DNA of 64,000 bases from Bacteroidota bacterium (lineage in GTDB: Bacteria > Bacteroidota > Bacteroidia > Cytophagales > Cyclobacteriaceae). The notes below the pieces were generated by a model. That model was not told the origin of the DNA, made no database searches, and saw only the letters and a list, made by a program, of their open reading frames with translations. The stretch is from positions 1 through 64,000 of the forward strand of contig JACOSO010000031.1 of assembly GCA_016178785.1 (NCBI GenBank), read 5' to 3'. The position numbers and the translations under genes were made by a program. Shown here one piece after another: positions 34,397 through 41,552 of this stretch. How positions within the stretch are numbered: position 1 is the first letter of the stretch; each line of letters starts with the position of its first letter.

Positions 34397-35518
34397 TCAT
34401 TTCGGAATTAACTCTTTGATTGATTGAACAACAAATTGAAGATTGCCCTCACTCAAATTACTTCCTGACGGAAGGCAAAGACCTCTTTCAAACAGCGATT
34501 CAGAAACTCCGTTGAGGTACGAAGGCGCGTCTTTAAATACAGGTTGCAAATGCATGGGTTTCCATAATGGTCGGGTTTCTATGTTTTTCTTTTCAAGTTC
34601 TACACGAAGTTTTTCGGGCTTCAGGGTTTTAGAATCCAATAATACTGTGGTGAGCCAACGGTTAGATTCCACACCAGGTGGTTCGGGTTGAAATGAAAAA
34701 CCTAGCGATGAAAGATTGGCCGTATAGAAATCAAAAATTCGTCTCCGTTGCTTCACTCGGTCTTGCAGTATTTTTATCTGACCAAGCCCAATGCTTGCCG
34801 AAATGTTACTTAGTTGATAATTGTATCCAAGCTCCTCATGCTGATAATACGGAACAGGGCTCCTCGACTGGCTCGATAAAAACCGGGCTTTGTCAGTCCA
34901 TTCTTTTCGGTTTGAAACAATCGCACCTCCACCAGATGTAGTGATTATTTTATTTCCGTTGAATGAATAAATGCCAATGTCTCCAATGGAACCAGTACTT
35001 CTGTCATGATACAGCGATCCTAACGCTTCGGCTGCATCTTCAATCACGGGAATCTGATATCGACCGGCAATCTCCATTACCTGATCCATTTGCGCAGGCA
35101 TGCCAAACAGGTGGACAACAATGATTGCCTTGGGTTTTTTTCCGAGTCGAAGTCGATCTTTTATTGCTTGTTCAAGCAAAGCCGGATCCATGTTCCAACT
35201 TTGAAATTCCGAATCTACAAATATTGGTGTTGCAGATTGGTAGATGATCGGATTACACGAGCCTGAAAAAGTAAATGTAGAGCAAATCACTTCATCTCCA
35301 CGTTCCACTCCCAAAACAATCAGCGCCAGATGGATTGCCGCAGTACCTGAACTAACCACTAAACAGTTTTCTACTTCATTGCTTTTTGCAATGTGCTTTT
35401 CAAATTCGCCTAATGCAGGCCCCGCAGGTGCTACCCAATTCGTATCAAGAGCTTCTTTTATGAAATTGACTTCTTCGCCCGACAAGTGAGGAGGTGAAAG
35501 GTAAATTCGTTGGCTCAT
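34397..35518 (-). CDS. DegT/DnrJ/EryC1 aminotransferase, PglE-like
   Basis: The 373-residue PLP enzyme begins YLSPPHLSGEEVNFIKEALD and contains the PLP-lysine motif YSFNGNKIITTSGGG. The N-terminal TNWVAPAGPALGEFE segment resembles PglE. It should convert the 4-keto sugar from the WbpM/PglF-like dehydratase into a 4-amino sugar, which the PglD-like enzyme then acetylates. It belongs to the same minus-strand run as the 33.6-36.1-kb genes. Confidence 0.92.
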   Translation of the reverse strand: MSQRIYLSPPHLSGEEVNFIKEALDTNWVAPAGPALGEFEKHIAKSNEVENCLVVSSGTAAIHLALIVLGVERGDEVICSTFTFSGSCNPIIYQSATPIFVDSEFQSWNMDPALLEQAIKDRLRLGKKPKAIIVVHLFGMPAQMDQVMEIAGRYQIPVIEDAAEALGSLYHDRSTGSIGDIGIYSFNGNKIITTSGGGAIVSNRKEWTDKARFLSSQSRSPVPYYQHEELGYNYQLSNISASIGLGQIKILQDRVKQRRRIFDFYTANLSSLGFSFQPEPPGVESNRWLTTVLLDSKTLKPEKLRVELEKKNIETRPLWKPMHLQPVFKDAPSYLNGVSESLFERGLCLPSGSNLSEGNLQFVVQSIKELIPK

Positions 35519-35558
35519 GCGACCGTTGAAAAATTTGAAAGCAATATACTCAGATCAT

Positions 35559-36143
35559 TTATGAAGACGTCCCTTCAAATTTTTTTTCATTTAACGACTT
35601 ATCTTTCTTGAATGAGAAAAGTAGAAGAACGGTTTTGCCGAGGATCACTACGTCCAATCCAAACGACAAATGCTTCACATAATATTCGTCTAACTCAAAT
35701 TTTTTCTCCCAGCTAATTTCATGTCGCCCATTCACTTGCGTCCAGCCGGTTATTCCGGGGCGTACTTTGTGTCTCACCCGCTGTTGTTCGTTCATCACCG
35801 CAAGATACTCGACCGGCAATGGCCTTGGCCCAATCAAAGACATCTCACCAAGAAGTACGTTCCACAGTTGAGGAAGTTCATCTAATGAAAAAAGCCGAAG
35901 TACATCACCCCACCAAAATCTTCGATTATCCAAATTTGAATTCTCTGATAAATTCAGCGTTCGAAATTTATAGATCGTAAATAGCTGATTGTTTCTACCT
36001 ATTCTTTTTTGAGTAAACAAGACAGGAAACTTAAGCAGAATTAGATAAATGAAAAGGATGATCAGAAACAACCAACTTAAAAGCACACAACCGGCCAGGG
36101 CAAAAAAAACATCCATTATTCGTTTGGCGAAGTTGGCGTACAT
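35559..36143 (-). CDS. PglC-like initiating sugar-1-phosphate transferase
   Basis: The 194-residue enzyme is a single-domain polyprenyl-phosphate sugar phosphotransferase (monotopic PGT). It has one N-terminal reentrant hydrophobic segment, then IGRNNQLFTIYKFRT, the catalytic region LFSLDELPQLWNVL (DE motif) and GPRPLP. It transfers the first sugar phosphate to undecaprenyl phosphate. It lies between the aminotransferase and the WecA-like transferase. It has no N-terminal extra domains, unlike WcaJ/WbaP. Confidence 0.92.
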   Translation of the reverse strand: MYANFAKRIMDVFFALAGCVLLSWLFLIILFIYLILLKFPVLFTQKRIGRNNQLFTIYKFRTLNLSENSNLDNRRFWWGDVLRLFSLDELPQLWNVLLGEMSLIGPRPLPVEYLAVMNEQQRVRHKVRPGITGWTQVNGRHEISWEKKFELDEYYVKHLSFGLDVVILGKTVLLLFSFKKDKSLNEKKFEGTSS

Positions 36144-36146
36144 GAT

Positions 36147-37142
36147 TTAATACTTAAGCATTTTAGTTTTACGTCTCTCGATTTTAGAAACAACTCTAAC
36201 CCGCACAAACAAATAGATACTAACAAAACCAATGGTAATCAACAAAGGCAGTGCATAGTTCAATTGCATTAAACTTACTGCAACGGCTGCGTTGATCATA
36301 GCTTGAACAATTCCATAAATGGAAGAGACAGCCAAGTGTGGTACTTTCATTTCATTGGAAAGATATTGATACAGGTGAGTACGGTGCGCCTTGAAAATAT
36401 TTTCCTTTCGCCTCAATCGATATATGATGGTTACTATCGAGTCGGTGCCGTGCACCAAAAAAAACAGCGGCCAGAGAAAATTACCGGTAGTCCGAATGAG
36501 CTGCAGTAAAATAAAAATTAAAATGAATGCAATTGTAACGCTGCCAACATCACCCGCAAAACATAGCGCTGCTTTTCGGAAATTAAAAAAAAGGAATATC
36601 AATACCGAAGCAACGACCAACGCAAGCAGGTCTGTACTTGTAAACTGAACAACCCAACGATCAATGCAGGCAAAAGAAATCAAAGTGACCAATGCATAAA
36701 CGCCAGTGATTCCGTTGATACCATCCATAAAGTTAAATGCGTTAAGCGTGCCAATGCAAACAATCACGGCAGCCAGCAGCAAATAAGCAGGCCAGGGCAA
36801 CGGCCATAGTTGAAAGAAAATAAGCAGTACAGCTGTCAGGTGGAAGAGAAATCGGATTAGCGGATGAAGAGATGTTACATCATCTATAAAACTGATCATG
36901 GCAATCAACATAACCCCGAGCACAAACCATGGCCATTGCAAGTCGCTTTGAAAAAACCAGATCAACACGCCAAAGAGAAAAATCACTCCGCCACCACGAA
37001 TGATTGGATTTGTATGAGAACTTCGTTCATTCGGTTTATCGATGACATTGAGCCGGTCAGCAATTTTGAAGTACGCTAACTCTGCAACGATCAGCGCCAA
37101 TGAAGCAAGCACCCAACTTATCCACGCGTTAGTTTCCATCAA
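36147..37142 (-). CDS. WecA/WbpL-like initiating phospho-sugar transferase (GT4-type, polytopic)
   Basis: The 331-residue membrane protein is of the MraY/WecA family. Its motifs include GGGVIFLFG, the Mg2+/substrate region MISFIDDVTSLHP, FNFMDGINGITG and the C-terminal HRTHLYQYL. It transfers a HexNAc-1-P (GlcNAc, FucNAc or QuiNAc) to undecaprenyl phosphate. It lies 3 nt upstream of a second, unrelated initiating enzyme (PglC-like). It overlaps the SDR gene at 37129 by 14 nt, a WbpV-WbpL-like pairing. Confidence 0.9.
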   Translation of the reverse strand: MMETNAWISWVLASLALIVAELAYFKIADRLNVIDKPNERSSHTNPIIRGGGVIFLFGVLIWFFQSDLQWPWFVLGVMLIAMISFIDDVTSLHPLIRFLFHLTAVLLIFFQLWPLPWPAYLLLAAVIVCIGTLNAFNFMDGINGITGVYALVTLISFACIDRWVVQFTSTDLLALVVASVLIFLFFNFRKAALCFAGDVGSVTIAFILIFILLQLIRTTGNFLWPLFFLVHGTDSIVTIIYRLRRKENIFKAHRTHLYQYLSNEMKVPHLAVSSIYGIVQAMINAAVAVSLMQLNYALPLLITIGFVSIYLFVRVRVVSKIERRKTKMLKY

Positions 37143-38043
37143 ACGAGCGAATTGTCTTTTCTAATCCTTGCTTGAGACTCATCGGCAACGAGCTCCTCAG
37201 TGCATCACCTATTTTCTTGTTAGATATCATCATGTCTTCCGTGAGTTTTGATATCATAGATTTCTTACCCACAAGAGCAGCAAGTCCTTCGATTAATTTT
37301 GCAGGTACGTTCCACACACTGGGCTTCTTCCCTGTTGCCTCCGAAATTAATCTATATAATTCTACAGTGGATAGAAAACCGTCATCGGCAATATGATACA
37401 CTCCTGAGGTAATTTCCTTTTCGATCAGCGATTGAACCACAAAGCAAAAATTGTCAATACTGAGAAACGATCGCTGATTCCGGAATGCGCCAAAGGGAAA
37501 AGGGGTTCCTGACTTCACAAACCGATACAGCAAGTTTAGATTCCCTTTGTTTCCCCTCCCGTGAATCATTCCGGGGCGAAGAATGTAGAAAGATTTTCCT
37601 TGCGCCCATGCTTTCGACTGAATGTATTCTTCCGCTTTTAATTTTGATTTACCATAATCGGTGACCGGATTTGGTTTCATCGTCTCGTCTGCAGGAATTG
37701 ACGAGGTATCGCAAGCTGCTTTTATCGAACTAATATAAATGAATTTTGATGTATCGGATTTTAAAACTTCGTCTACTACTTTTTTTGTTCCTTGATAATT
37801 GACTTGATAATAATCTTCCGGTTTATATTGATTGCTCAGGTCGTGTGCAATTCCGGCTAAGTGAATCACTACATCAATCTTAGATCTATTCAATGTAGAG
37901 GCACTCCAATCAGTAAGCTGTTTTACATCAACAACCTCATTTCGGCTGTGACCGAACACCGCGATTTCTTTGTGTCCCTTAAAATAGCTGACCAAGTTTG
38001 TGCCAACGAACCCGGAGACTCCCGTGACTAAAACGTTCTTCAT
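37129..38043 (-). CDS. NAD-dependent sugar epimerase/reductase (SDR), WbpV-like
   Basis: The 304-residue extended SDR has the cofactor turn VTGVSGFVGTNL and the catalytic region TDYGKSKLKAEEY (Y-x-x-x-K). In other O-antigen loci a similar SDR (WbpV, FnlX) reduces the 4-keto sugar to QuiNAc or FucNAc and sits beside WbpL. The same pairing here supports that role. It overlaps the WecA-like gene by 14 nt and the upstream GT2 gene by 4 nt. Confidence 0.85.
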   Translation of the reverse strand: MKNVLVTGVSGFVGTNLVSYFKGHKEIAVFGHSRNEVVDVKQLTDWSASTLNRSKIDVVIHLAGIAHDLSNQYKPEDYYQVNYQGTKKVVDEVLKSDTSKFIYISSIKAACDTSSIPADETMKPNPVTDYGKSKLKAEEYIQSKAWAQGKSFYILRPGMIHGRGNKGNLNLLYRFVKSGTPFPFGAFRNQRSFLSIDNFCFVVQSLIEKEITSGVYHIADDGFLSTVELYRLISEATGKKPSVWNVPAKLIEGLAALVGKKSMISKLTEDMMISNKKIGDALRSSLPMSLKQGLEKTIRSFDGN

Positions 38044-38795
38044 TGGAACAGTTCGAATAGTTTTCTAAAATACTTGCTGTATACCATAAAAACATTCGTG
38101 TAAATTCCATTTTCGCGGCACCCTCGAATGATCTCATTGTTCAGGGTGACGTTGCTCATCAAGTTGCGAGAGCTCACTCCGCCTTTACGCATGACTACCA
38201 TCTTTAGAGGAAGGTATTTATATTTTAGTTTCTTCACCAGAAGAAACCGGATCAACAGTTCATAATCGGCAGCGATTTTGTAATCTGTTTTAAATAACCC
38301 AAACTGCTCATAATATTTTCTTCGCACAAAAAAAGTAGGGTGTGCAGGCATAAAACCCCAGGCAAATTTATAAGGTTTCCAATGCGCTGATGAATACGTA
38401 CGAACTACCTTTGACAGGTCTGCCGGGTCAACGAACACAAGATCTCCAAACACTGCATCAGTCGATGGATCGGCAAAAGCCGCTGCTACCTTCGAGATGA
38501 TTGTCGTATCCGAATAGAAGTCGTCTGAATTTAAAATTCCCACTACATCGCCTGTGGCCATCTTCATGGCTTTGTTCATGGCATCATAAATTCCCTTATC
38601 GGGTTCGCTGAGCGATTTTGAAATTACATCTTCATTTGACTTGATAATACTCACCGTTCCGTCATTTGAATTACCATCCACCACAATGTATTCGATGTCT
38701 TTATAATCCTGCGATCGGATAGACTTTATCGTATCGCCAATGGTGGCAGCTGAGTTAAATGAAACGGTGAGCAGCGATATTTTCATGACCTGCAA
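38040..38795 (-). CDS. Family 2 glycosyltransferase
   Basis: The 251-residue GT-A enzyme begins ISLLTVSFNSAATIGDTIKS. It has the nucleotide-binding VVDGNSNDGT and the DxD-type GILNSDDFY, followed by the acceptor region IAADYELLIRF. Donor and acceptor cannot be told. It is the last gene before the repeat island that separates this part of the polysaccharide locus from the genes at 41.5 kb and beyond. Confidence 0.9.
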   Translation of the reverse strand: MQVMKISLLTVSFNSAATIGDTIKSIRSQDYKDIEYIVVDGNSNDGTVSIIKSNEDVISKSLSEPDKGIYDAMNKAMKMATGDVVGILNSDDFYSDTTIISKVAAAFADPSTDAVFGDLVFVDPADLSKVVRTYSSAHWKPYKFAWGFMPAHPTFFVRRKYYEQFGLFKTDYKIAADYELLIRFLLVKKLKYKYLPLKMVVMRKGGVSSRNLMSNVTLNNEIIRGCRENGIYTNVFMVYSKYFRKLFELFQ

Positions 38796-38875
38796 AATCG
38801 CAAATTAATTTGGAATGAAACGGGAATTATTAACCTACTTTCTGTGCCAGTAAGGTCTTTGGCGTCCCGCCCGCG

Positions 38876-39115
38876 CGTTGTCACCCTAAGCTTGTCGAAG
38901 GAGTGCGGAGGAAGAGTACGTTGTGAGTCAGTCTTCGACAGGCTCTCACTGACAGTTTCTTATTGAGTCCATTATCAGTTTGTTGTCACCCTTAGTGTGT
39001 TTGTCACCCTGAGCTTGTCGAAGGGTGAATGCGATGGAGAGAGTACGTTGCTAGTCAGTCTTCGACAGGCTCCGACTGACAGACCTTGTTGTCACACTGA
39101 GGGCTGGCGAAGGGT
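38876..39115. repeat. R1 repeat cluster 1 (CCTGAGCTTGTCGAAGG / CTTCGACAGGCTCTGA)
   Basis: Two complete and one partial copy of an element with inverted ends are visible (about 38876-38963 and 39000-39082; partial at 39089-39115). The left arm is CACCCTAAGCTTGTCGAAGG-like and the right arm GTCTTCGACAGGCTC. They lie about 85 nt from end to end. The partial copy covers the 3' end of the GIY-YIG gene. Nothing else is visible in 38796-39091. Confidence 0.85.
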
Positions 39116-39409
39116 GCTTTTACTTTTAGCCAGCTCCTTGATTTCTTCCCAATCTTCTTTGAAAAGGGCTTCTTTCTTTTTCCTGCTCCACCCTTTAATT
39201 TGCTTTTCCCAGGCAATAGCTTGCTTAATATCAGATGAACGATCCCAATACCTAAGTACCACCGGCCTTCTTTTAAAAGTGAACGCCTTCGGATCGATTC
39301 CTTCATTATGTTCGTCAAGTCTCCTTTCAAGATTATTAGTCACCCCTGTGTAGTACATTCCATCGCTGCATTCAACGATGTAAACAAAATAGTTATGATC
39401 ACGTGCCAT
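39092..39409 (-). CDS. GIY-YIG nuclease-family protein inside the R1 repeat cluster
   Basis: The product is about 105 residues from ATG 39409 (the frame is open to 39427). The family pattern is present: FVYIVECSDGMYYTGVTNNLERRLDEHN, with the tyrosines of the Y-V-Y...Y-T-G motif and the arginine after the second strand. The C-terminus GWSRKKKEALF is typical of single-domain UPF0213-like proteins. The stop codon and last residues (TLRQPSV) are read from the R1 repeat itself, so a repeat copy forms its 3' end. Function unknown. R1 repeats lie on both sides. Confidence 0.87.
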   Translation of the reverse strand: MARDHNYFVYIVECSDGMYYTGVTNNLERRLDEHNEGIDPKAFTFKRRPVVLRYWDRSSDIKQAIAWEKQIKGWSRKKKEALFKEDWEEIKELAKSKSTLRQPSV

Positions 39410-39491
39410 TAGTGCGAATTTAGTCAATGGCAGTCATGCTTCGATAGTCTCAGCATGACACTAACTTATTAGGGAGTCTCCACCCTTTGGT

Positions 39492-39842
39492 GTGTTGTCA
39501 CCCTGAGTCCGCTCGCGCGTTGTCATCCTGAGCTTGTCGAAGGAGTGCGGAGGAAGAGTACACCCTAAGTCAGTCTTCTACAGGCTCTGACTGACAGTTT
39601 CTTTTCTGAGTCCGCTCGCGCGTTGTCATCCTGAGCTTGTCGAAGGAGTGCGGAGGAAGAGTACACCGTAAGTCAGTCTTCGACAGGCTCTGACTGACAG
39701 TTTCTTTATCTGTGTCCGCTCGAGCGCGTTGTCATCCTGAGCTTGTCTAAGGAGTGCGGAGGAAGGGTACACCGTAAGTCAGTCTTCGACAGGCTCTGAC
39801 TGACAGGTCTTCTTGTCACCCTGAGCCTGTCGAAGGGTGAGT
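39492..39842. repeat. R1 repeat cluster 2, tandem units of about 105 bp
   Basis: Three units start TGTCATCCTGAGCTTGTC at about 39520, 39624 and 39730 and end with CTGACTGACAGTTTC or a variant, giving periods of 104-106 bp. A fourth, shorter piece (TCACCCTGAGCCTGTCGAAG) lies at 39816. The spacer CGGAGGAAGAGTACACC is shared, so the units are near-identical rather than merely palindromic. The tandem array sits between the GIY-YIG and orphan genes. Nothing coding is visible in 39428-39915. Confidence 0.9.
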
Positions 39843-39862
39843 GCTGTGGGAGACTAATTCCA

Positions 39863-39895
39863 AACAAAAAACCCTCGCAGCTACTGCGAGGGTTT
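39863..39895 (-). terminator. Rho-independent terminator of the orphan paralog
   Basis: AAACCCTCGCAG (39869-39880) pairs with CTGCGAGGGTTT (39884-39895). Read on the minus strand it is followed by TTTTTGTTTG. It lies 20 nt past the stop codon of the 39916 gene. Confidence 0.85.
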
Positions 39896-39915
39896 CTAAT
39901 TCATGCGTTGTGGCA

Positions 39916-40692
39916 TCAGTGGTTGGGTTTAGTGAAACTCAGACTTTTGATCTGTGCATACTGTTCGCTGCCGAGGCCAAAGATGGCGCGAACATACTTT
40001 TTCACTGCACGTCCCATGTTGTACATCGACATCGACTGATCGTACATCGTTTGATTGCGATCAATCCGGATGTTACTCCACGACACGTGTGCCTCTGATA
40101 CCCGCTGGTTATGGGCGGTCAACTGGTTCAGCTTGTCGTTGAGACCTGACTTGCTGAGTACCGTTTCATTGGCGAAATACAACGGCTCAGTTGATATCGC
40201 ATTCACCAGTTTGGCAAACGCATCTGCTTTGCTCGCATACGCCAGTTGCAAGGTAGAGTGTGGCTTTGCCATAGGCGTGTCCGGAGACTGCGCTGCTGCA
40301 GTCGTGGCGGAGACAGGTGCACGACTCTTTGACTTGAAGCCGGTGATCTGGCGAGCAAATGCTCTTGCATCGTTAAGTTTCTCAGGCGATGCTCCTGAGG
40401 CCTCCAGGGTTCGCAGGATGCTGGAGACTAACTTCGGTAATTGATCGAAGACCTGCTTGCGCTGATTCACTTCATTGTCGTAAAGTGATTTCGCACCAAT
40501 CGTGTTGGCGAGTGTGCTGTTCACTTTTTGTCTTTGAGTAATCAACGCTTCGATTTGGAGGGTTGGACGACCGGGGTTATAGGTATCTCCGTACCCGGTG
40601 CAGAAGTCAACTAACCTGGAGAAGCTTGCTGCATTTTTAACATTGGACATATAGTTTCGTGCGTTATTGTGCACTTGTGTATTGTTACGCAT
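39916..40692 (-). CDS. Uncharacterised protein, paralog of the plus-strand gene at 695-1435
   Basis: The 258-residue protein has no named domain that I recognise. It shares the N-terminal RNNTQVHNNARNYMS block, CTGYGD, the EPLY motif and the R-x-DRN...SMY...AVK...FG C-terminus with the gene near the left end of the window. The start may be ATG 40692 or ATG 40650; the second is the one kept in both copies. It appears soluble and helical. It sits inside the R1 repeat island within the polysaccharide locus and has its own terminator, so it looks independent of the neighbours. Confidence 0.75.
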   Translation of the reverse strand: MRNNTQVHNNARNYMSNVKNAASFSRLVDFCTGYGDTYNPGRPTLQIEALITQRQKVNSTLANTIGAKSLYDNEVNQRKQVFDQLPKLVSSILRTLEASGASPEKLNDARAFARQITGFKSKSRAPVSATTAAAQSPDTPMAKPHSTLQLAYASKADAFAKLVNAISTEPLYFANETVLSKSGLNDKLNQLTAHNQRVSEAHVSWSNIRIDRNQTMYDQSMSMYNMGRAVKKYVRAIFGLGSEQYAQIKSLSFTKPNH

Positions 40693-40790
40693 ACAGCCCG
40701 CATGCGCGTTGCGCTTTTTTCATCTTTTTTTGAAGGTATATTTTATTCATTCTATGTAACTGAAAATGCATTGGCACGTTTGCATTCATT
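40648..40790 (-). promoter_or_regulatory. Conserved leader of the orphan paralog
   Basis: AACGTGCCA (40780-40772, minus strand) lies 91 nt before CGTAAC, as in the copy at 565-656. The 44 nt from CGTAAC to ATGTC are identical to the other copy except one position. This strong conservation is at odds with the poor conservation of the rest of the gene. The unrelated surroundings of the two copies rule out a recent large duplication. Confidence 0.55.
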
Positions 40791-40825
40791 TTTTTCATCG
40801 GGCGTGAAAATTATTTTTTCTTTGT

Positions 40826-41080
40826 GAGTCAGTCTTCGACAAGCTCTGACTGACAGTATCTTTATCCGTGTCCGCGCGCGCTGTCATCCTGAGCTTGTCT
40901 AAGGAGTGCGGAGGAAGGGTACACCGTAAGTCAGTCTTCGACAGGCTCTGATTGACAGTTTCTTATCGAGTCCATTATCAGTTGTCACCTTAGTGTGTTG
41001 TCATCCTGAGCTTGTCGAAGGAGTGCGGAGGAAGGGTACACCGTAAGTCAGTCTTCGACAGGCTCTGACTGACAGGCCTT
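40826..41080. repeat. R1 repeat cluster 3
   Basis: A partial right arm (40826-40858) and two near-complete units (about 40880-40960 and 40998-41077) match the R1 elements downstream of the GIY-YIG gene. The orphan paralog is thus bracketed by R1 clusters on both sides. Confidence 0.85.
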
Positions 41081-41146
41081 TTCGGGTAACATACATTTAC
41101 CAGCGATGAATAAATGATGTAATAAAAAAAATCAGATCGAGTGCAC

Positions 41147-41552
41147 ACTTGTATTTGTACCTACAATCACACGTATCGCTACTCCTCGGAGGTTGGATTT
41201 GCTGTAGCGCTCTCAGGTATCTTTGCTACACGGAGAATGGGCTTGCAGTGGTGCTCCTGGAAATTAGACCCACAATAAGATTGGATTGGTGGTAGTAACA
41301 TCGATATAGTTACTACTCCGAGGTTGGGGTTTGCAATGATGACGTTTGGTATTACCTCTATTTTGAAGTTAGTTCTGCAACGGTGACCATCAGCGTTATT
41401 ATTACAAGGGGGTTGGGATGGCGGTGGTGATATCGGGGGTTTCTATTCCGCAGAAGTAACGTCAGAGGTGATACCCTCCGCTATTAGTACTGTGCCAGGG
41501 TTGTTTTGCGGTGATACACTCGGTTATTACTGCAGCAATGAGATTGCTTTTA
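41147..41552. repeat. Degenerate tandem array, about 43-44 nt per unit
   Basis: About nine units repeat with the loose consensus TTGCnGTGGTGAYATCnGG, then TATTACTACTCCGAGGTTGG. The TTGC-like or GTGA-like landmarks lie near 41199, 41243, 41286, 41331, 41375, 41419, 41462, 41506 and 41544, mostly 43-45 nt apart. The period is not a multiple of three, and stops occur in the frames I translated, so it is unlikely to be a coding repeat. It ends against the 3' end of the carbamoyltransferase gene. No spacers of unrelated sequence separate the units. Nothing else is visible in 41081-41146. Confidence 0.6.

Noticed and set aside
38997-39353. Plus-strand frame beginning VTLSLSKGE
   Set aside because: VTLSLSKG is the translation of the R1 arm CACCCTGAGCTTGTCGAAGG and recurs wherever R1 does; the rest is antisense to the GIY-YIG gene.
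39519-39810. CRISPR-like tandem array
   Set aside because: Units of about 105 bp repeat almost entirely, with no unique spacers, and have inverted ends; no cas genes are present.
41147-41552. CRISPR array or diversity-generating variable repeat
   Set aside because: No spacers and no reverse transcriptase; the units differ by scattered substitutions, not by targeted adenines.
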